A stretch of DNA of 64,000 nt from Emticicia sp965283955. GTDB taxonomy: Bacteria; Bacteroidota; Bacteroidia; Cytophagales; Spirosomataceae. The translations under genes and the position numbers were made by a program. The stretch is taken from the NCBI GenBank assembly GCA_965283955.1, contig CBDIQW010000001.1, forward strand, positions 248,001 through 312,000, read 5' to 3'. A model generated the notes under the pieces. It did not search any database and was not told the origin of the DNA. It saw nothing but the letters and a program-made list of their open reading frames with translations. Of the stretch, positions 1 to 8,906 are shown one piece after another (within the stretch, counting starts at the first letter, position 1; each line of letters starts with the position of its first letter).

Positions 1-144
1 GTTAGCAGGATGTTTTATCTGGAAATGGTTCCTGAAATGAAACGAGAAAATGACGAAGGCAAAAAACACAAATTCAGAGATAAATACACCCCACAAGGCA
101 AAGTTGGAGAAATTGTACTAAAAGAATATTTTAAAAATCATTAA
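1..144 (+). CDS. C-terminal end of a hypothetical protein
   Basis: An open frame enters from the left edge and ends at TAA 142-144, giving 47 residues rich in Lys and Glu. No start codon for it lies in the window and I recognise no family. It ends 21 bases before the next gene on the same strand, so the two may be co-transcribed. The charged tail says only that this is a soluble C-terminus. Confidence 0.5.
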   Translation, partial: VSRMFYLEMVPEMKRENDEGKKHKFRDKYTPQGKVGEIVLKEYFKNH

Positions 145-165
145 AACCTAACCTATATTATACCT

Positions 166-1011
166 ATGAAAAGCATCGCTTACATTTCAATTTTGGCGTT
201 TTCACTTGCTTGTCAATCAAAAAAAGAATCTACTCAAAAAGAAATATTAGCAGACACCATTGCATCAGCCTCTACTCAAAATATCGATCAAATAGAAGAA
301 TTACTAACCTTTGGTTTTAGTAACGAAAATGGTGATAAAATTTTAGCATTTGAAGAAAATGTAAACGCAGAGAACTTGACACAAACTATTGATAATGAAG
401 GAAAAATTACTCCCATTAAGTTTGAAACAAATCAAAAAGGCAATGAAAATGGAATAAATTTAGTCTCAGCTAATTTCAAAAACTGTGCTGGAAAAGTTTT
501 CTCAGTAACGAACAAAAAAGTCAACACAGACCTTTCATGTGTCATTTTCAATGATGCTTATTTAAGAAATCATTCTTTAGTTCCATTTAAGACCTTAGCT
601 CAACCAACCCAAATCGACAAAGCCAACAAAAACAAGATAACAACCGAACGCAAAAGAAAAATTAAAGAATCATGGAAAATTGCAGAATTAGGAAACGAAA
701 CTGCTTATATCGTCATATTTGAACCTAAAAAAGACAGTGTATTGGCAAGTTTAGTCATCGGTGGTACATCATACATATATAGAGACTATCCAGCGAAATA
801 CGATGCAGGCTCAACTTGGCGAGTAGATGATGGCGGAGAATTTCCGAACGATGCTATTAAAATTTTGGCGGTATTCCGTAATAAATCAGGTGAATTAGAA
901 ATCATAACAGAATGGGCTGGTGCAGAAGGAGCAAACATTGAATATGCAAAAGCTAACAAAAATACTTTTGAAACCATAAGAGAAGCCTCAAGATATTGGG
1001 GGGCATTATAA
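166..1011 (+). CDS. Hypothetical lipoprotein
   Basis: A 281-residue protein starting with a short hydrophobic signal ending in SLAC, a lipobox with the lipidated Cys at residue 16, followed by a Lys/Ser-rich linker. It should be an inner- or outer-membrane lipoprotein facing the periplasm or outside. Two further Cys (in NCAG and LSCV) could form a disulfide. No domain is recognised. It ends 4 bases before the next gene, which also encodes an exported protein, so the pair is probably an operon. Confidence 0.6.
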   Translation: MKSIAYISILAFSLACQSKKESTQKEILADTIASASTQNIDQIEELLTFGFSNENGDKILAFEENVNAENLTQTIDNEGKITPIKFETNQKGNENGINLVSANFKNCAGKVFSVTNKKVNTDLSCVIFNDAYLRNHSLVPFKTLAQPTQIDKANKNKITTERKRKIKESWKIAELGNETAYIVIFEPKKDSVLASLVIGGTSYIYRDYPAKYDAGSTWRVDDGGEFPNDAIKILAVFRNKSGELEIITEWAGAEGANIEYAKANKNTFETIREASRYWGAL

Positions 1012-1015
1012 AACC

Positions 1016-1613
1016 ATGAAAAAAATAAGCGTCATTTTTAGTTTTTTACTTAGTTTCAGTAGTTTTTCACAACAAATAGCAACCAAAAGTATTGAACCAT
1101 CTATTCTAAGAAAAATCGTGTCTGATGATGCAATCGTAGATAAAGCACTACAATTTGAAGATAAAAATGGCAAGAATTATTTGGTGGCCACAACGCTACA
1201 AAATAGGTCAGATGAGTGGGTAACAAAAGCTATTTTAGTGCAGCATTACATCGAAAAAAGCAACAAAGAACTTGTCTTACTTAGACAAATTACTGACAAA
1301 GAAGACCATTGCGAATTTGATAATGATTTGCAATTTCTGACTGAATCTCTTAGAATTACTGATTTAGACAAGAATAAATATGCGGAAATTACTTTCGTGT
1401 ATAAACTTGGCTGTCGAAGCGATGTTAGCCCTATCACATTAAAATTAATGGTCATTGAAAATGGCAACAAAGCTGCCATCAGAGGTAACACAATTCCGAG
1501 TGGCATGGGCGACTTTACACGAAAAATATCCCGATGGCTCATTTAATAAACTCTCCAAACCCATTCAAGACCAAGCCAATAAACTATGGGACAAATTTGC
1601 TCCTGAGTTTTGA
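1016..1613 (+). CDS. Exported protein resembling the M949_RS01915 family, frameshifted near its end
   Basis: Signal peptide MKKISVIFSFLLSFSSFSQQ, then a roughly 180-residue mature protein. As read, the frame stops at 1546. Shifting frame at about 1503-1520 continues as HEKYPDGSFNKLSKP and ends LWDKFAPEF at TGA 1611-1613, which fits the usual ending of the exported Bacteroidota family annotated M949_RS01915 (surface polysaccharide biosynthesis, a name that rests on weak functional evidence). I infer a one-base indel and report the repaired extent. The family call is tentative; the frameshift is supported by the sensible tail. Confidence 0.5.
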
Positions 1614-1639
1614 TTCAAATATGAAACGTCGGCGAGTAT

Positions 1640-1690
1640 AAAACGTCGGCAAGCAGTTCCACTGCGGGTTTAAACATTGCCGACGTTTTT
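1640..1690 (+). terminator. Hairpin terminator before prfC
   Basis: AAAACGTCGGCAA (1640-1652) pairs perfectly with TTGCCGACGTTTT (1677-1689), a 13-bp stem followed by a T run. A partial extra copy (GAAACGTCGGCGAG) sits just upstream. It separates the lipoprotein genes from prfC. Confidence 0.75.
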
Positions 1691-1704
1691 TCATTTTTTT
1701 TGAC

Positions 1705-1712
1705 TAATTTTG
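1705..1712 (+). promoter_or_regulatory. Bacteroidota-type -7 box for prfC
   Basis: TAATTTTG fits TAnnTTTG, 29 bases before the prfC start. The only upstream TTG at a plausible position is about 25 bases away, wider than the usual 17-23, so the -33 element is uncertain. Confidence 0.4.
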
Positions 1713-1741
1713 CACTCGTTTTAAAAAATTAAAATTCAAAA

Positions 1742-3337
1742 ATGTCATTTACTGAAGAGTTACACAAACGCCGTACATTCGCCATCATTGCCCACCCCGA
1801 TGCAGGAAAAACCACATTGACCGAAAAACTTCTACTTTTTGGTGGTGCAATTCAGACTGCGGGTGCTGTAAAATCAAATAAAATCAAGAAGTCAACGACC
1901 TCTGACTTTATGGAAATCGAAAAGCAACGTGGTATTTCGGTGGCAACCTCGGTTATGACTTTTGAATACCGAGCCTTGAAAATCAATATCCTTGATACAC
2001 CTGGTCACAAAGATTTTGCGGAAGATACTTACCGCACGCTTACGGCTGTGGATAGCGTAATTTTGGTGATTGACTGCGTGAAAGGCGTTGAAGAGCAAAC
2101 CGAAAGATTAATGGAAGTTTGCCGAATGCGTAAAACTCCCGTTATTATTTTCGTAAACAAAATGGATCGTGAAGGACAAAATCCATTTGATTTATTAGAT
2201 GAACTGGAGCAGAAATTGAGTTTACGAGTTCGTCCAATTACTTGGCCAGTAAATGGTGGTTCAAATTTCAAGGGAGTATATCATCTGCTCGAAAAGAAAA
2301 TGAATCACTTCGCTATTAACAAAACTCGCTTAGAAGATGATATTGATGTAATTGCGTTAGAATCTGAGGTTTTAGACCAAAAAATTGGAGCAAAAGATGC
2401 CGCTCAATTGCGTGAAGATGTTGAATTGATTGATGGAATCTACGATACTTTTGATAAAGAAGCCTATCTAAATGGCGATTTAGCACCAGTATTTTTTGGA
2501 AGTGCCGTAAGTAATTTCGGTGTCATGGAATTATTGAATACATTCTGTGATGTTTCGCCATTGCCAGTACATCGCATGACCGATAAACGCATGGTTGAGC
2601 CAGATGAAAATAAATTTAGTGGTTTTGTATTCAAAATACACGCAAATATCGACCCACGCCACCGTGATAGAATTGCTTTTTTAAGAATTTGTAGCGGAGA
2701 ATTCAATCGTGGAAAATTCTATAAACACGTAAGATTGAACAAAGAAATGCGTTTTGCAAGTCCATTTGCATTTTTGGCTGATAGAAAAGATGTTGTTGAA
2801 GATGCCTACCCTGGCGATGTAATCGGTTTATACGACACTGGAACTTTTAAAATCGGAGATACCTTGACTGAAGGTGAAGAATTACAATTTACAGGAATTC
2901 CGAGTTTTTCGCCCGAGATTTTCAAAGAGGTGATTAACAAAGATCCAATGAAATCTAAGCAATTGGAGAAAGGCGTTCAACAATTGACAGATGAAGGGGT
3001 TGCTCAGCTATTTACGATTCAACCAGGTAATAGAAAAATTATCGGGACGGTTGGTGAGCTTCAATTTGAGGTTATTCAACACCGTTTATTGAATGAATAT
3101 TCGGCAAGTTGTATTTTCGAACATCGCCCCTATTCAAAAGCTTGTTGGATAACTTGCGATGACAAAGTCAAATTAGCAGAATTTATTCGTCTGAAAAGCA
3201 ATTTTATTGCCTACGATAAAGACCAAAACCCTGTATTTTTGGCAGAAACTGATTGGATTCTTCGCATGAACATTCAAAATAATCCCGATATTCAGTTTCA
3301 TACTACTTCGGAATTTAAGACGGCTTTGCAGTATTAA
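1742..3337 (+). CDS. prfC: Peptide chain release factor 3
   Basis: 531 residues, the normal RF3 length. RF3 is a ribosomal GTPase that removes RF1/RF2 after peptide release and contributes to quality control. The P-loop AHPDAGKT is at residues 17-24, the switch II motif DTPGH at 85-89 and NKMD at 139-142, followed by the EF-Tu-like domain 2 and the RF3-specific C-terminal domain (PGNRKIIGTVGELQFEV is typical). The ATG follows an A-rich leader. It is monocistronic, with a hairpin on each side. No anomaly seen. Confidence 0.97.
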   Translation: MSFTEELHKRRTFAIIAHPDAGKTTLTEKLLLFGGAIQTAGAVKSNKIKKSTTSDFMEIEKQRGISVATSVMTFEYRALKINILDTPGHKDFAEDTYRTLTAVDSVILVIDCVKGVEEQTERLMEVCRMRKTPVIIFVNKMDREGQNPFDLLDELEQKLSLRVRPITWPVNGGSNFKGVYHLLEKKMNHFAINKTRLEDDIDVIALESEVLDQKIGAKDAAQLREDVELIDGIYDTFDKEAYLNGDLAPVFFGSAVSNFGVMELLNTFCDVSPLPVHRMTDKRMVEPDENKFSGFVFKIHANIDPRHRDRIAFLRICSGEFNRGKFYKHVRLNKEMRFASPFAFLADRKDVVEDAYPGDVIGLYDTGTFKIGDTLTEGEELQFTGIPSFSPEIFKEVINKDPMKSKQLEKGVQQLTDEGVAQLFTIQPGNRKIIGTVGELQFEVIQHRLLNEYSASCIFEHRPYSKACWITCDDKVKLAEFIRLKSNFIAYDKDQNPVFLAETDWILRMNIQNNPDIQFHTTSEFKTALQY

Positions 3338-3360
3338 CGCTATAATTTTTACCGTAAAAC

Positions 3361-3401
3361 AAACGAGTCACACCTGTTTTGATTAGCTGTGACTCGTTTT
3401 T
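3361..3401. terminator. Bidirectional terminator between prfC and nuoC
   Basis: AAACGAGTCACA (3361-3372) pairs with TGTGACTCGTTT (3388-3399), a 12-bp perfect stem with T or A runs on both sides, between convergent genes. Confidence 0.75.
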
Positions 3402-3406
3402 GTTTA

Positions 3407-3473
3407 CAGCGATTAAAATCGCTGGCTAAAGGAACAAAGGAAATAATTTTTAGATGGACCGATTTAAATCGGT
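3407..3473. repeat. Two short palindromes downstream of nuoC
   Basis: CAGCGATTAAAATCGCTG (3407-3424) and ACCGATTTAAATCGGT (3458-3473) are perfect short palindromes sharing the core CGATT(N)AATCG. They lie between the terminator and the nuoC stop and look like members of a REP-like intergenic family rather than regulatory sites. Confidence 0.5.
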
Positions 3474-3483
3474 TATCATATTA

Positions 3484-3984
3484 TCAATATTTTACTTTTA
3501 TTCCGTGATAAATTTCTTGTTCTTGATAATCTTTTCGGAGTGGATGCCCTTCCCAATCGGCTGGCAATAAAATTCTTCTCAAATCGGGATGTCCGATAAA
3601 ATCAATTCCTACTAAATCAAAAGCTTCCCTTTCGTGCCAATCAGCGGTTTTCCAAATTGGTGTGAGTGAGTAAACTTTTGGTAAGGGTTCACCCTCCTGA
3701 TTCCGAGGTACTTCTACTTTCAGCACAAAATTATGCTCATAGGGAATTGAAGTTAAATGATAAACAACTTCAACAGTTCCTATCGTCGGGCCATTATCGA
3801 TTCCTGTAATACAAGCCAAAAAATCAAAATAAAGTTTGGGCTGAACGTGCAGAAACTGGCACACTTCGAGTAAGCGTTCGTTGGGTATTGTTATGCTATG
3901 CTGAAGTGAAGTTAGATCTTCTTTCAAAATAACTTCTTCACCAAACATATTGATTATCAATTCTTTAATCTCACTAAAGCTCAT
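3484..3984 (-). CDS. nuoC: NADH-quinone oxidoreductase subunit C
   Basis: 166 residues with the complex I 30-kDa signature: WHEREAFDLVGIDFIGHPDL, then RRILLPADWEGHPLRKDY. NuoC belongs to the peripheral arm of complex I, at the interface with NuoD and NuoB. It stands alone: convergent to prfC and without nuoA, B, D or other subunits nearby. A possible -7 box (minus-strand TATTTTTG, 4014-4021) lies 30 bases upstream of the start, so it seems to have its own promoter. The length and motif look intact. Confidence 0.95.
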   Translation of the reverse strand: MSFSEIKELIINMFGEEVILKEDLTSLQHSITIPNERLLEVCQFLHVQPKLYFDFLACITGIDNGPTIGTVEVVYHLTSIPYEHNFVLKVEVPRNQEGEPLPKVYSLTPIWKTADWHEREAFDLVGIDFIGHPDLRRILLPADWEGHPLRKDYQEQEIYHGIKVKY

Positions 3985-4110
3985 TTCGATTTCTTAAAAA
4001 ATGTTAATTTAAACAAAAATAGTAGTTTTTGTTCAGAGTATGCTTAAACTATTGTCTTAATATTCGCTCTAATCAGCATAAGTGTTTATTATTAAAACAA
4101 ATTTACTACA

Positions 4111-4572
4111 ATGAAAAAAGGAATTTTGGCAACGCTATTAATCGTAGGAATTGGTTTCTCTACAATTGCACAAGATGCAAAACCAGCTCATAAAGAAAGA
4201 CCTCAACATGAAAAGAGAAGACAAAGACAAGGCGGAAGATTCACTGCCGAAGAGCGTGCAGAAGTTTATGCAAAACGTATGCAGAAGAATCTAAACCTTT
4301 CGGATGAACAATACAAAAAGGTTTTAGCTATCAATATTGAGCAAGCAAAAAAACAAGAAGAGTTACGTGCCGCACACAAAGCTGAAATGCAGGCTACTCG
4401 TGAAAAAATGAAAGCAAATCACCAAGATTTGAACAAAAAATACGAGTCGGTGCTTACACCTGAGCAATTAAAGAAATTCAAAGAAGAGTCAAGAAAAGAC
4501 GCAAAGCCGAAGATGCAAAAAGGAAGAAAAGAAAGAAGAGGTAGTAAGAGTAGATTTCAATTCTTGCCGTAG
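4111..4572 (+). CDS. Spy/CpxP- or DUF4890-like periplasmic protein
   Basis: 153 residues with a signal peptide ending FSTIAQ, then a very basic, helix-forming mature protein rich in Lys, Arg, Glu and Gln. Two LTxxQ-like stretches (LNLSDEQYKK and LTPEQLKKF) match small periplasmic all-helical proteins of the Spy/CpxP type; in Bacteroidota this kind is usually labelled DUF4890. A role in envelope stress or chaperoning is inferred from that resemblance only. The Lys/Arg-rich C-terminus is unusual and could bind nucleic acid or polyanions. Confidence 0.65.
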   Translation: MKKGILATLLIVGIGFSTIAQDAKPAHKERPQHEKRRQRQGGRFTAEERAEVYAKRMQKNLNLSDEQYKKVLAINIEQAKKQEELRAAHKAEMQATREKMKANHQDLNKKYESVLTPEQLKKFKEESRKDAKPKMQKGRKERRGSKSRFQFLP

Positions 4573-4597
4573 AACGTCCTAAATTGGACGTTCCTAC
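4569..4597. terminator. Hairpin overlapping the stop of the Spy-like gene
   Basis: GTAGAACGTCC (4569-4579) pairs with GGACGTTCCTAC (4586-4597) with one bulge. The stem includes the TAG stop codon and lies just before the end of the convergent pyrB. Confidence 0.5.
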
Positions 4598-4608
4598 AAA
4601 ATGACATA

Positions 4609-5533
4609 TCAATTTTGTTGAGCCAATAAATAAAGTACGGCCATTCTTACTGCAACACCGTTTTCTACTTGGTCGAGAATGATTGAATGATGCGAATCGG
4701 CGGCATCAGATGTTAGTTCCACTCCCCTATTGATTGGGTACTGGGTGCATCAATACAATTTCCTTATTCAATTCATCAAGCATCTTTTTGTTGATACCAA
4801 AATACAAAGAATATTCTCTTAACGAAGGAAAATACTTGATTTGCTGACGTTCGAGTTGGATACGAAGCACGTTCGCTACATCGCACCATTGAAGGGCATT
4901 CTGAACATTATGCTCAACTTTTACGCCAATTTCTCTGATATATTTTGGCAGAAGTGTATTTGATTCACAAACCATTACTTCTGCACCGAGTTTCTGTAAA
5001 CAAAAAATATTAGATAAAGCTACTCGTGAGTGAAGAATATCGCCAATGATTGCAATTTTCTTTCCTGCCAAATCTCCGATTTTTTCTTGCATCGAAAATG
5101 CATCGAGTAAAGCTTGAGTTGGGTGTTCGTGCGTGCCATCTCCTGCATTCACAATATTGGCCTTGATGTGTTTCGATAAATAATGCGGAGCACCAGGGCT
5201 GCTGTGTCGCATCACCACCATATCCACTTTCATTGCCAAAATATTATTGACTGTATCAAGTAGAGTCTCTCCTTTTTTCACCGAACTACCTGATGCTGAG
5301 AAGTTTACGACATCAGCAGAGAGACGTTTTTCGGCTAATTCAAATGAAAGTCGGGTGCGAGTAGAATTTTCAAAAAAAACATTAGCAATCGTTACATCAC
5401 GCAGAGAAGGAACTTTTTTAATTGGTCGGTTGATAACGTCTTTAAATTCTTTAGCTGTTTCTAAAATCAAATTAATGTCGTTGGCCGTAAGGTCTTTTAT
5501 TCCGAGTAGATGCTTTGTACTAATTGATTGCAT
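4609..5533 (-). pseudogene. pyrB: Aspartate carbamoyltransferase catalytic chain, frameshifted
   Basis: Catalyses carbamoyl phosphate + L-aspartate to N-carbamoylaspartate, the first committed step of pyrimidine synthesis. Visible motifs: FFENSTRTRLSFELAEKRL (carbamoyl-phosphate site), SVKKGETLLDT and HPTQALLDAFS. The start is set at 5533 (MQSISTKHLLG), since the open frame further upstream encodes repeat DNA. The frame breaks at about 4728: a one-base insertion turns the conserved HP-P-INRGVE into a premature stop. In the shifted frame it continues RGVELTSDAADSHHS and ends YLLAQQN at 4609. Everything else is normal, so a consensus error is likely. Confidence 0.9.
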
Positions 5534-5555
5534 TGTGTATTTGAAAAAGATTTTA

Positions 5556-5563
5556 CAAAGGTA
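5556..5563 (-). promoter_or_regulatory. -7 box for pyrB
   Basis: Minus-strand TACCTTTG fits TAnnTTTG and lies 22 bases upstream of the chosen pyrB start. This supports that start over the longer upstream frame. No good -33 TTG seen. Confidence 0.5.
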
Positions 5564-5567
5564 AAAA

Positions 5568-5596
5568 GAGTTCTGAGTTCTGAGTTCTGAATTATG
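5568..5596. repeat. Tandem TTCTGAG word repeat
   Basis: Three tandem 7-mers TTCTGAG/TTCTGAG/TTCTGAA between pyrB and aroA. The same words recur around 40562-40698. See the findings on word-like repeats. Confidence 0.6.
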
Positions 5597-5639
5597 AGTT
5601 TTTTTCAATTATTAGCTCACTCATATATCAACTCTAAAT

Positions 5640-6884
5640 TCAATGTTCTACACTTAACACTTTTTTTATGTCGTCCCAAAAACTTGGGTAAGATTTCACT
5701 ACTACGTTTGGTTCTTCGATTGTCACATCTACCAACATTGCCAACGGTGCAAATGCCATAGCCATACGGTGGTCATCGTAAGTTGCGATGGTTAATGGTA
5801 AATGATTAATGGTTAATGGAAGCGTACTTTTTACACTATAAATAGTATTTTTTTCAACTTCAATCAAATCTCCACCAAATTTCTTTAGTTCGTTTTGAAG
5901 TGCCAAAACACGGTCGGTCTCTTTGATTTTCAAGCTTTCAATACCAGTAAAAGTAGCTTCAATTCCTTTAGCTGCACAAGTGACGGCTACTGTCTGAGCA
6001 AGGTCAGGACAATTTGTAAAATCCCAATTTAAGGTATTTTCAGCAGGAATTTTGGTTAATAAAACGCCATCGGCTGTAAATGTACTTTTTACTCCCAAAT
6101 GACTCATAATATTCACAATATCGCTATCGCCTTGTAATGAGTTTTCTTTCAAACCCAGCAACTCAACTTGTGTATTTTCAAACTCAGAAAGTGCTACAAT
6201 ACTATACCAATAACTCGCTCCTGACCAATCGGATTCTACTTTATAAATGGTTGATTGATAAGAGCTTGGCAATACTTTAAGCGTTTTTGCCTCCCAATTT
6301 GCCTCATACTTCACACCAAAAGCTTTCATTTGCTCAAGCGTCATTTTAATGTACGGAATTGAGCCTAAATCGCCAGTCAAATTGATAGTCAATCCCTGTG
6401 GTAAAGTTGGGGCAATCATCAACAAAGCTGAAATATATTGGCTACTCACATCACCACGAATCGTCACTTCGCTCGATTTTTGTTCGGTAAAACCTTTAAG
6501 ATGCAAAGGCGGATAACCTTCTTTGGAAAGATACTCAATTTCTGCTCCGAGCGTACGAAGTGCATCAATCAAAATGCCGATTGGACGCTCACACATACGT
6601 GGTGTACCAGTCATTATTTTGTTTTGATTAGTAGCCGTAAAATAAGCTGTCAAAAATCGCATCGTTGTTCCTGCATCAATTACATCAGCCGTTTGGTCAG
6701 TTGATTTCAGCAAACGAATCATTGTTTGAGTATCTCGTGCCGTAGAAAGATTCAATAAATTTTCGCTATTATCTTTTGCTAAAGCATTGATGATTAAAGC
6801 TCGATTGCTTTCAGATTTTGAAGAAGCTAAGGCTATTTTTACGTCAAATGGGTTGGTGCTTTTACGGAGGAGTATCTTATCCAT
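5640..6884 (-). CDS. aroA: 3-phosphoshikimate 1-carboxyvinyltransferase (EPSP synthase)
   Basis: 414 residues from ATG 6884 (MDKILLRKSTNP). Transfers enolpyruvate from PEP to shikimate 3-phosphate in chorismate synthesis. Motifs seen: SKSESNRALIINALA at the N-terminus, DAGTTMRFLTAYF, GTPRMCERPIG, LKIKETDRVLALQNEL and TYDDHRMAMAFAPLA near the end. An unusual repetitive peptide, LPLTINHLPLTI, sits just before the DDHRM motif; it is encoded by a word-like repeat (5788-5820). The gene is followed on the same strand by pyrB after about 106 bases. Confidence 0.95.
   Translation of the reverse strand: MDKILLRKSTNPFDVKIALASSKSESNRALIINALAKDNSENLLNLSTARDTQTMIRLLKSTDQTADVIDAGTTMRFLTAYFTATNQNKIMTGTPRMCERPIGILIDALRTLGAEIEYLSKEGYPPLHLKGFTEQKSSEVTIRGDVSSQYISALLMIAPTLPQGLTINLTGDLGSIPYIKMTLEQMKAFGVKYEANWEAKTLKVLPSSYQSTIYKVESDWSGASYWYSIVALSEFENTQVELLGLKENSLQGDSDIVNIMSHLGVKSTFTADGVLLTKIPAENTLNWDFTNCPDLAQTVAVTCAAKGIEATFTGIESLKIKETDRVLALQNELKKFGGDLIEVEKNTIYSVKSTLPLTINHLPLTIATYDDHRMAMAFAPLAMLVDVTIEEPNVVVKSYPSFWDDIKKVLSVEH
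5788..5820. repeat. Word-like repeat inside aroA
   Basis: The stretch repeats GGTTAATGG with variants (GGTAAATG, GATTAATGG, GGTTAATGG) and encodes LPLTINHLPLTI on the minus strand. It has the character of intergenic word repeats rather than of coding sequence. Confidence 0.6.
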
Positions 6885-6912
6885 TAATTTGCTTTGGTTC
6901 TGTATTCGGTCG

Positions 6913-6920
6913 CAAAGATA
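6913..6920 (-). promoter_or_regulatory. -7 box for aroA
   Basis: Minus-strand TATCTTTG fits TAnnTTTG, 28 bases upstream of the aroA ATG. A TTGAC (minus strand, 6947-6943) lies 24 bases further up and may be the -33 element, though the spacing is long. Confidence 0.5.
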
Positions 6921-7063
6921 AAAATAAACTCGTAAAATATAGGTCAAAAAAATAGTTTTAAATTAAAACCCACTTCTTAAAATAGTAAATTTTATTCTTT
7001 ATCTTTACTATTAGAAATTTTAAAGTAGTGTCTTCCATAAAACTAATTTTATAGAACTTCAAC

Positions 7064-8065
7064 ATGAAAACTTTAATTTTAATCCTTCTCTCTGCCTGTG
7101 CTTTCGCTCAAATTGGTTCGAAAGTTCAAAGTTCCAAACCACAATTAATTGGCAAATGGAGCAATAATGAATTTGGTTTTGCGATGATTTTAGAACTCAA
7201 TACCGATGGCAGCGGCAACTTCGACGGCGAAAAAATTACCTATACAAATTCAGCCTCTACTCTATCAGTAAAGCAAGATGGTGAAACTACGGTTTATAAA
7301 TACGTACTCCAAAATAATAAACTCACACTTTCAGGTGGAGATTTAGACGCACCCATAACTTTTTCTAAAGGAACAAGTTCAACAACCTTAAATCCTCCAA
7401 TTCCAACAAATTCCAGCACAAGCACCACACAAACAAACGGAAATACTCCAGCTAATTTGTTAGGTGCATGGTCAGTCAATGGCGAAACTGTAGTTTTCAA
7501 AAACGATAAAACTGGAACCTATAACGGAAATCCATTTCGGTATTCGGTTTCGGGAAATACACTTACAACATCAGATAATACTGGAACAACGGTTTTTAAT
7601 TTTGCAGTCAATGGAAATAATCTAACACTGATTGGTGGAGGTGTAAATGTAGTGATGCAACGTGGAGGCACAAACAACTCGCAATCAAACACTTACGGCA
7701 ATAACGTCGGAGGTGTCGATCAAAGTATTGTTGGAAAATGGTGTTGGGTAAATGCTTCATCAACTTATTCGAGTAGTAGTAGCAGCAGTAAATGTATTGT
7801 TATCAATGGCAATGGAAGCTATGAATATTACGCCGAAGGCTCAATAAGCGGCTACGGTGGCGGTGGTTATGGTGGTTCGTCAAGCCAAAGTGCAGACCGA
7901 GGTACATGGCGTTTGGAGGGTAATCGAATTCACGTACAGTCGCAAGCGGAAGGTTATAAAGTGTACTCGTTTGAAAAACGGAATCATCCTAAAAACGGTG
8001 ACCCAATGATTGTGATTGATGGTGATACTTATGTTTCATATTATCAAAAAGCACCGTGGAGATGA
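7064..8065 (+). CDS. Secreted protein with three lipocalin-like GKW modules
   Basis: 333 residues. A signal peptide ending CAFAQ is followed by three similar segments, each starting with Leu/Ile-(L/V)-G-(K/A)-W: LIGKWSNNEFGF, LLGAWSVNGETVVF and IVGKWCWVN. Each continues as short beta strands with D/N-G-(S/T)-G turns (DGSGNFDG, DKTGTYNG, NGNGSYEY). This pattern is typical of small lipocalin-like Bacteroidota exported domains; function unknown. Ser-rich and Gly/Tyr-rich linkers occur in the third module. Its TGA overlaps the ATG of the next gene. Confidence 0.6.
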   Translation: MKTLILILLSACAFAQIGSKVQSSKPQLIGKWSNNEFGFAMILELNTDGSGNFDGEKITYTNSASTLSVKQDGETTVYKYVLQNNKLTLSGGDLDAPITFSKGTSSTTLNPPIPTNSSTSTTQTNGNTPANLLGAWSVNGETVVFKNDKTGTYNGNPFRYSVSGNTLTTSDNTGTTVFNFAVNGNNLTLIGGGVNVVMQRGGTNNSQSNTYGNNVGGVDQSIVGKWCWVNASSTYSSSSSSSKCIVINGNGSYEYYAEGSISGYGGGGYGGSSSQSADRGTWRLEGNRIHVQSQAEGYKVYSFEKRNHPKNGDPMIVIDGDTYVSYYQKAPWR

Positions 8066-8496
8066 GCCTACCAGCCTACACAAAGAAACCAAAAACATTT
8101 TGGGAGAAGAATTTTGCCAATGTCTTTTTAATGGTTGGTTTGACATTTATAGGCATTACTTTGTTCATCTTCATCAGTCAATCGCTATTTTTTGCAAAAA
8201 GTAAAGAAACAACAGGAAAAGTAATAAGGTTTGAAACTTCAAATTACAGAAGTTTAGCATATCCAACCATTGAATATTTCACTCCTGATAATGTTAGGCA
8301 CGAATATCAGCACACAGAAGGAACAAAACCATCAATTTATCGCCGAGGAGAAGTGATAAAAATATATTATAATCCAGATAATCCAACAGATGTCAGCTTA
8401 GGTTATAGTTTTATCGCAATGGGGATTTTATTATTTTTTGGTGTAATATTCCTGACTCTTGGCTTAGGATTTAAAAGCAAAACAAAAGCCTTATGA
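8062..8496 (+). CDS. DUF3592 membrane protein (first copy)
   Basis: 144 residues from ATG 8062, which overlaps the previous stop (ATGA); GGAGA just before it can serve as ribosome-binding site, so this start is preferred to the slightly longer 8056 one. Two membrane segments (about residues 20-42 and 110-135) flank a soluble loop with TTGKVIRFETS, YPTIEYFTPDN and GEVIKIYYNPDNPTDV. That arrangement is characteristic of DUF3592. Function of the family is unknown. It overlaps the next, paralogous gene by 4 bases, so the three genes from 7064 are translationally coupled. Confidence 0.75.
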   Translation: MSLPAYTKKPKTFWEKNFANVFLMVGLTFIGITLFIFISQSLFFAKSKETTGKVIRFETSNYRSLAYPTIEYFTPDNVRHEYQHTEGTKPSIYRRGEVIKIYYNPDNPTDVSLGYSFIAMGILLFFGVIFLTLGLGFKSKTKAL

Positions 8497-8906
8497 AAAA
8501 TAACGACCCAGTCAAATATGTAGTAATTGTATTTCTCTCAATAGGAATCCTATTTAGTGCATTAGCTTTATTTTTTTACAAAAAACAAAGCGATTTTGTA
8601 GAAACTGCCACAAAAACCACAGGTAAAGTGGTGAATCTACAAGTAAGCAGAAAAGGTAGTAAAGCACCAATTGTTGAATATTTTGATAAGAATCAACAGC
8701 AACATTTTTACTACCATGATGTCTATTCAAGGCCATCAAGTTATTCGGTTGGTGATGAAGTTGAAATTTATTATTCTCCGATAAATGCAGAAGATGCACG
8801 ATTGAGTCAAGACTATTTCTTGATACTCATTTTTGGGATTTTAGGTATCATTTTCATTATCGTTTCGGTGGTTTGCGTCAAAGTATTTTGGTGGCCATCA
8901 AAATGA
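8493..8906 (+). CDS. DUF3592 membrane protein (second copy)
   Basis: 137 residues, paralogous to the preceding gene: membrane segment, TTGKVVNLQVS, APIVEYFDKN, GDEVEIYYSPINAEDARL, then a second membrane segment. Its ATG overlaps the previous TGA. It ends overlapping by 9 bases the convergent gene on the minus strand. The tandem copies probably arose by duplication and could form a heteromer in the inner membrane; that is inference. Confidence 0.75.
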   Translation: MKNNDPVKYVVIVFLSIGILFSALALFFYKKQSDFVETATKTTGKVVNLQVSRKGSKAPIVEYFDKNQQQHFYYHDVYSRPSSYSVGDEVEIYYSPINAEDARLSQDYFLILIFGILGIIFIIVSVVCVKVFWWPSK

